A stretch of 11,445 nt of DNA, from assembly GCA_003648575.1 (NCBI GenBank), contig QMPN01000078.1:1-11445 (forward strand), given 5' to 3'. Of this stretch, positions 8,018 to 11,445 are shown piece after piece. The notes beneath the pieces are model-generated. The model searched no databases. It had not been told where the DNA came from and saw only the letters and a list, made by a program, of their open reading frames with translations. How positions within the stretch are numbered: position 1 is the stretch's first letter; every line of letters starts with the position of its first letter. Made by a program: the position numbers and the translations under genes. The DNA is from Bacteroidota bacterium (GTDB taxonomy: Bacteria > Bacteroidota > Bacteroidia > Bacteroidales > B18-G4).

Positions 8018-8025
8018 TATCTTTG
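8018..8025 (+). promoter_or_regulatory. Candidate -7 promoter box for the acyl-CoA dehydrogenase gene
   Basis: TATCTTTG is an exact TAnnTTTG match, followed by CAGCGC. Transcription would start near 8032, giving a leader of about 15 bases before the ATG at 8047. The -33 position is poor: the nearest TTTG (8004-8007) is only 10 bases upstream. The position after a terminator and close to the start codon supports it. Confidence 0.5.
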
Positions 8026-8046
8026 CAGCGCTAAATTGAGATAAGT

Positions 8047-9837
8047 ATGGACAAAGAAAAAATTGAAAGTGGCGGTGAATTTCTGATCAAGGAAACAGCT
8101 GCCGAAGATGTTTTCATTCCGGAAGAATTGAATGAAGAACAACAAATGATCATTGAGACTTGTGAAGGCTTTCTCGAGGCTGAGGTCTTCCCAAACCTGG
8201 ACCGTATCGACAGACAGGAAGAAGGCCTGATGCGCAATCTCATCTATAAAGCGGGTGAACTCGGGCTGCTTGGGATTTCCCTTCCTGAAGAATATGAAGG
8301 ATTTAATCAGGATTTTGTAACCTCTATGCTTGCCAGCGATGCTATGGGAGCCGGATATTCCTTTTCTGTAGCCTATTCAGCGCATACCGGGATCGGTACA
8401 CTTCCAATCCTGTATTACGGTACTAAAGAGCAGAAAGAACACTACTTGCCTAAACTGGCATCAGGAGAATGGGCTGCAGCATACTGTTTGACAGAACCGA
8501 ACGCCGGTTCCGACGCCAACTCCGGAAAAACCAAGGCAGTGCTTTCAGAAGATGGAAAACATTACATCCTGAACGGACAAAAGATGTGGATCACCAACGG
8601 TGGTTTTGCAGATATACAGACTGTTTTTGCCAAGATCGATAACGACAGGGTTTACAGTGCATTCATCGTAGAGAAGAACTGGCCAGGCGTGGTGATCAAC
8701 GCTGAAGAGAGAAAAATGGGGATCAAAGGCTCATCCACAGTACAGATCTTCTACAACGATGTAAAAGTTCCGGTAGAGAACCTGCTTGGAAAACGTGGCG
8801 GTGGATTCAGGATCGCTCTGAACATCCTTCACATGGGTAGGGTAAAACTGGGTGGTACCGTACTTGGCGCAGCCAGAAGGGCTATCACACAGTCGGTACA
8901 ATATGGAAATGAAAGAAAGCAATTCGGACAACCTATCTCTAACTTCGGAGCCATCAAGCACAAGTTAGGAGAGCAGGTCATTCGCACTTTCGCTACTGAA
9001 TCAGCTGTATATCGCGTCAGTAAGAATATCGACGATGCTACTGCCATACTGATGGCTGAAGGTAAAGAGAAACCCCAGGCTACCATTGAAGCCATAGGCA
9101 CTTTTGCAATCGAAGCTGCGCTACTGAAAGTTTTTGGTTCAGAAGCCTTGAACTATGTAGTTGATGAAGCTGTACAGATATTTGGTGGAATGGGATTCTC
9201 GTCAGAAACCGATGTGGATCGCGCCTACCGTGATTCAAGGATCAACCGTATCTTTGAAGGGACCAATGAGATCAACAGGCTGCTGGTGGCTGATACTACC
9301 ATTAAAAAAGCCCTGCGCGTCGGATTTGACGTAGTCAGATATGCAAGGCACGTAGTAAGGGAGTCAGACAAAGAAGCCGAAATAGCAGTATCAAAGATGT
9401 ATTGTTATGAAGAGAAGCAGCATTGCATTAATAATTACAAAAAAGCTGTTTTATTCCTTCTTGGTGTTGCTACCGATGCATTCCAGAAAGATCTTTTCAA
9501 CGAGCAGGAAGTGCTTTGCAACATTTCTGACACCATCATGCAAACCTATACTGCCGAATCAACCTTGTTGAGGGTGAAAAAACTGGATGAAACCGCTAAT
9601 GAGAAGTACACTGAAGAACACCGTGATATTCTCGATGTGACCATCTATGATGCAGCATCCATAATCAGAAAAGCGGGCCATGATGCCATCAATTCCCTTC
9701 CCGACAGCGTTAAAGGGAAAGAAATCATGATTGAACGTATCGATCTTTTTACAACGAATGTGAAGCCGGTGAATGTCAAAGATGCACGTCGCAGGATCGC
9801 TGACAGGCTTATCGATGCAAACAAGTATTGTTTCTAA
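8047..9837 (+). CDS. Acyl-CoA dehydrogenase, long (VLCAD/ACAD9-like) form
   Basis: A flavoenzyme of fatty-acid beta-oxidation that introduces the 2,3-double bond into an acyl-CoA, using FAD and passing electrons to electron-transfer flavoprotein. Its 596 residues exceed the roughly 380-400 of ordinary acyl-CoA dehydrogenases because of a C-terminal helical extension (about 430-596), as in VLCAD and ACAD9. Signature 1 is CLTEPNAGSD (147-156), followed by the FAD-contacting KMWITNGG (179-186). Signature 2 is in QIFGGMGFSSETDVDRAYRD (377-396). The catalytic base is predicted to be Glu404 in RIFEGTNEINR. All expected active-site elements are present. Chain-length preference cannot be read from the sequence. 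It appears to be a single-gene unit, with a promoter box before it and strong terminators on both sides. No electron-transfer flavoprotein or thiolase genes are nearby. Confidence 0.93.
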   Translation: MDKEKIESGGEFLIKETAAEDVFIPEELNEEQQMIIETCEGFLEAEVFPNLDRIDRQEEGLMRNLIYKAGELGLLGISLPEEYEGFNQDFVTSMLASDAMGAGYSFSVAYSAHTGIGTLPILYYGTKEQKEHYLPKLASGEWAAAYCLTEPNAGSDANSGKTKAVLSEDGKHYILNGQKMWITNGGFADIQTVFAKIDNDRVYSAFIVEKNWPGVVINAEERKMGIKGSSTVQIFYNDVKVPVENLLGKRGGGFRIALNILHMGRVKLGGTVLGAARRAITQSVQYGNERKQFGQPISNFGAIKHKLGEQVIRTFATESAVYRVSKNIDDATAILMAEGKEKPQATIEAIGTFAIEAALLKVFGSEALNYVVDEAVQIFGGMGFSSETDVDRAYRDSRINRIFEGTNEINRLLVADTTIKKALRVGFDVVRYARHVVRESDKEAEIAVSKMYCYEEKQHCINNYKKAVLFLLGVATDAFQKDLFNEQEVLCNISDTIMQTYTAESTLLRVKKLDETANEKYTEEHRDILDVTIYDAASIIRKAGHDAINSLPDSVKGKEIMIERIDLFTTNVKPVNVKDARRRIADRLIDANKYCF

Positions 9838-9857
9838 TACAGTTTCATATATAATAT

Positions 9858-9891
9858 AAAAAAGCGAAGTGATGTCTCACTTCGCTTTTTT
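9858..9891. terminator. Bidirectional intrinsic terminator
   Basis: AAAAAAGCGAAGTGA (9858-9872) and TCACTTCGCTTTTTT (9877-9891) form a perfect 15-bp stem with loop TGTC. The T-run on one strand and the A-run on the other make it work both ways. It lies 20 bp after the acyl-CoA dehydrogenase stop and 24 bp past the end of the convergent minus-strand gene. Confidence 0.93.
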
Positions 9892-9915
9892 AATACATGC
9901 TGATTCAGTAAATAA

Positions 9916-10650
9916 TTATTTGATCTGCCAGCCAAATTTTAATTCTATCTTAGGGCCATATCCGCCAACCTCAGAGTATTTCAGGCGTTCAGTCTGACCA
10001 TTACCGGTTTCATACTTGCTGCTTTTTGTACGAAAAACATGCAGGCCTATGATGTTCAGGTTCATCTCAATCACAAGGGGAGCACTCCGTAGATTAAACT
10101 GGAAAGGAATGAAACCCAATTCGGTGGAGAATACGTGTTGATTCAAATTAATATCCATGCGCTGGGAATACATCCCCTCATCCATAGGAACATAAACTGT
10201 CTTGGTTCTTTGGTCATATTCATATCCTGTATAAAGGTAAATACCCATTCTCCAATTTTCCTTGTCGACCCAATAAAACTTCCAGTTTGCCCCCAGAAAG
10301 CCACATGTTTGGTATTCCCTGAAAGAAAGACCAAGTTTAGGCTCAATGGCCAGGGCCATGCTTGTGGCAAAGCTCCACCTATGTTCATATGCTATAAAAA
10401 GCTGAGTATTAGGGCCGTCATAATTTTCCAATGCCCTTGAGCGGCTAGAGTAATGATAATAGTAGTCATAATAATAGTAATCATAATTACTATAGTAACC
10501 ACCATTAAATTCATACTGCAGTGATGCACCAATTTTTAGTTGATGACTGTGTTTTGCCTTGGCAGGACTTTCATGGCTCACTTCTTCCTGGGCATTGAGC
10601 CAGACGAAGATGAGCAGGAACGCTAAGATACTAATATGCTTTTTCATCAT
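9916..10650 (-). CDS. Predicted outer-membrane protein with a tyrosine-rich segment
   Basis: I do not recognise a named family. The 244-residue product starts with a signal peptide (MMKKHISILAFLLIFVWLNAQ, likely cut after Ala20). After a short charged stretch come alternating polar and aromatic segments such as QLKIGASLQYEF, WRMGIYLYTGYEYDQ, PLVIEMNLNIIGLHVF and KIELKFGWQIK, which suggest a small beta-barrel. Residues 52-67 contain 11 tyrosines in 16 positions (YYSNYDYYYYDYYYHY), probably an exposed loop. Its start codon overlaps the stop of the upstream lipoprotein gene (TAATG), so translation is probably coupled and the two may act together at the outer membrane. The second ATG (10647) could also be the start. 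Outer-membrane location is inference from the pattern, not a motif. Confidence 0.7.
   Translation of the reverse strand: MMKKHISILAFLLIFVWLNAQEEVSHESPAKAKHSHQLKIGASLQYEFNGGYYSNYDYYYYDYYYHYSSRSRALENYDGPNTQLFIAYEHRWSFATSMALAIEPKLGLSFREYQTCGFLGANWKFYWVDKENWRMGIYLYTGYEYDQRTKTVYVPMDEGMYSQRMDINLNQHVFSTELGFIPFQFNLRSAPLVIEMNLNIIGLHVFRTKSSKYETGNGQTERLKYSEVGGYGPKIELKFGWQIK
10450..10497 (-). repeat. Low-complexity tract encoding the tyrosine-rich segment
   Basis: The coding strand here is a degenerate run of TAT/TAC and GAT/GAC triplets encoding residues 52-67. Such trinucleotide runs change length easily by slippage, in multiples of three without breaking the frame. Confidence 0.55.
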
Positions 10651-10652
10651 TA
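10648..10652 (-). promoter_or_regulatory. TAATG stop/start overlap coupling two genes
   Basis: Read on the minus strand, the lipoprotein gene's TAA (10652-10650) shares its last A with the ATG (10650-10648) of the next gene. No Shine-Dalgarno sequence is seen before that ATG (the preceding bases are CCTTTTTTA), so translation of the second gene probably depends on ribosomes finishing the first. Confidence 0.8.
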
Positions 10653-11417
10653 AAAAAGGATATTGGAAAGCAATTCAAGGTTGTTAATATTATCGTAATT
10701 GTATTGGAAAAGGCCATCTTTTCCAATCAGTACCAGAATATTATTATGGATGATAACATCGTATGAATCAATACCTGTTATACCGCTTACACGATTAAGG
10801 TTATAGGGATTTGAAATATCATAAATATCCATTCCGCTTGCTCCATTGCATACAAAAAGGTATATCCCATCGAGTCCCAGTCCTTTAGGGTCCTCCATAT
10901 TATATGAAGATATAAGCTGTGGATCAACAATATTGCGTATGTCGATCACATCAAGTTGGTTGGCTCCCATTTGCCATCGGCAGGAACTCATGGAGTTGAG
11001 GGTGGAAAATGCAATTGAATCATTTGCAACTACCGGATCACAACTCCGGATATGCTCATAATGTGACAGATACAGTATGGAGGCAGGATTGCTAATATCA
11101 TAGATGTAAACTCCGTCATCGGAACCAATAAATAGTTTGGAACCCATGGAAAATACTGTTTCTATTCCAAATTCAACTTCCAGATTTCCTACTTCCACAG
11201 GAGAAGCTTCATTGATGATATTGTAGATCAACAATTCAGTTTCATTGATTAGAAAAAGATGATCATTGGCAATGGTAAATTTGGCCATGGAGCCACCAAC
11301 ACCAGGTCCGTCACCCCCTCCTATTGATGGAGACATCTCACTACTATCTGAACTCTTATTACAAGAATAAAGGAAACCGGCCAATACAACAAAGGCAATA
11401 TAAATATATCTTTTCAT
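10650..11417 (-). CDS. LVIVD-repeat surface lipoprotein
   Basis: A 255-residue predicted lipoprotein. The signal peptide ends in the lipobox-like LYSC, giving lipidation at Cys19; Tyr at -2 is unusual but tolerated. A Ser/Gly-rich tether (20-43, including GGGDGPGVGG) precedes repeated beta-propeller-like units: LFLINETELLIYNI (54-67), LFIGSDDGVYIYDISNP (95-111), NQLDVIDIRNIVDPQLI (153-169), YLFVCNGASGMDIYDISNP (186-204) and LVLIGKDGLFQYNY (228-241). This is the LVIVD repeat pattern, of unknown molecular function, common in Bacteroidota surface proteins. Cysteines at 126 (RSCDPVV) and 146 may form a disulfide. AGAGAAG lies just upstream of the ATG. Its TAA overlaps the next gene's ATG. The promoter lies beyond the window edge or in the last 28 bases, where I see no clear box. 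Confidence 0.8.
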   Translation of the reverse strand: MKRYIYIAFVVLAGFLYSCNKSSDSSEMSPSIGGGDGPGVGGSMAKFTIANDHLFLINETELLIYNIINEASPVEVGNLEVEFGIETVFSMGSKLFIGSDDGVYIYDISNPASILYLSHYEHIRSCDPVVANDSIAFSTLNSMSSCRWQMGANQLDVIDIRNIVDPQLISSYNMEDPKGLGLDGIYLFVCNGASGMDIYDISNPYNLNRVSGITGIDSYDVIIHNNILVLIGKDGLFQYNYDNINNLELLSNILF

Positions 11418-11445
11418 GGCTTCTCTTTAATATGTAGTTAAACAA

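Noticed and set aside
10450..10497. CRISPR or tandem-repeat array
   Set aside because: The repetition is at codon level within a continuous reading frame, with no spaced repeat units.

Overview
The window looks like chromosomal DNA from a member of the Bacteroidota, probably of the order Bacteroidales. The reasons are several upstream boxes close to the Bacteroidota -7 promoter consensus TAnnTTTG, mostly weak Shine-Dalgarno sequences, signal peptides ending in ...Ala-Gln, a ClpC / GyrA / TPR gene cluster, and an LVIVD-repeat lipoprotein of a type I associate with this phylum. The assignment is inference; no rRNA or other taxonomic marker is present.

Layout. (1) 1-1305 is an AT-rich accessory-looking patch. 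It holds a free-standing LAGLIDADG homing endonuclease gene (209-1081, +) whose 5' end appears damaged or mis-started, followed by a run of inverted repeats (1124-1155, 1160-1205, 1224-1304). (2) 1306-5084 carries two minus-strand genes. gyrA (DNA gyrase subunit A) is upstream, and a secreted TPR-repeat protein lies 77 bp downstream of it with its own likely promoter. (3) A 303-bp divergent intergenic region (5085-5387) separates gyrA from clpC. (4) 5388-9837 on the plus strand carries clpC (Hsp100 AAA+ unfoldase), then two tandem hairpins, then a 596-residue VLCAD/ACAD9-like acyl-CoA dehydrogenase with its own promoter-like box. A perfect 15-bp bidirectional terminator follows. (5) 9916-11417 on the minus strand is a two-gene unit coupled by a TAATG stop/start overlap: an LVIVD-repeat lipoprotein followed by a tyrosine-rich, probably outer-membrane protein.

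How the genes work together. Most of the window is ordinary core housekeeping: DNA topology, proteostasis and fatty-acid beta-oxidation, with no obvious shared pathway. The only coupled pair is the lipoprotein/outer-membrane protein unit. The accessory material is confined to the first 1.3 kb. I found no CRISPR array, tRNA, rRNA, insertion sequence or defence system. The parts most worth a second look are the 5' end of the homing endonuclease, the hairpin cluster after it, and the coupled envelope pair at the right end.
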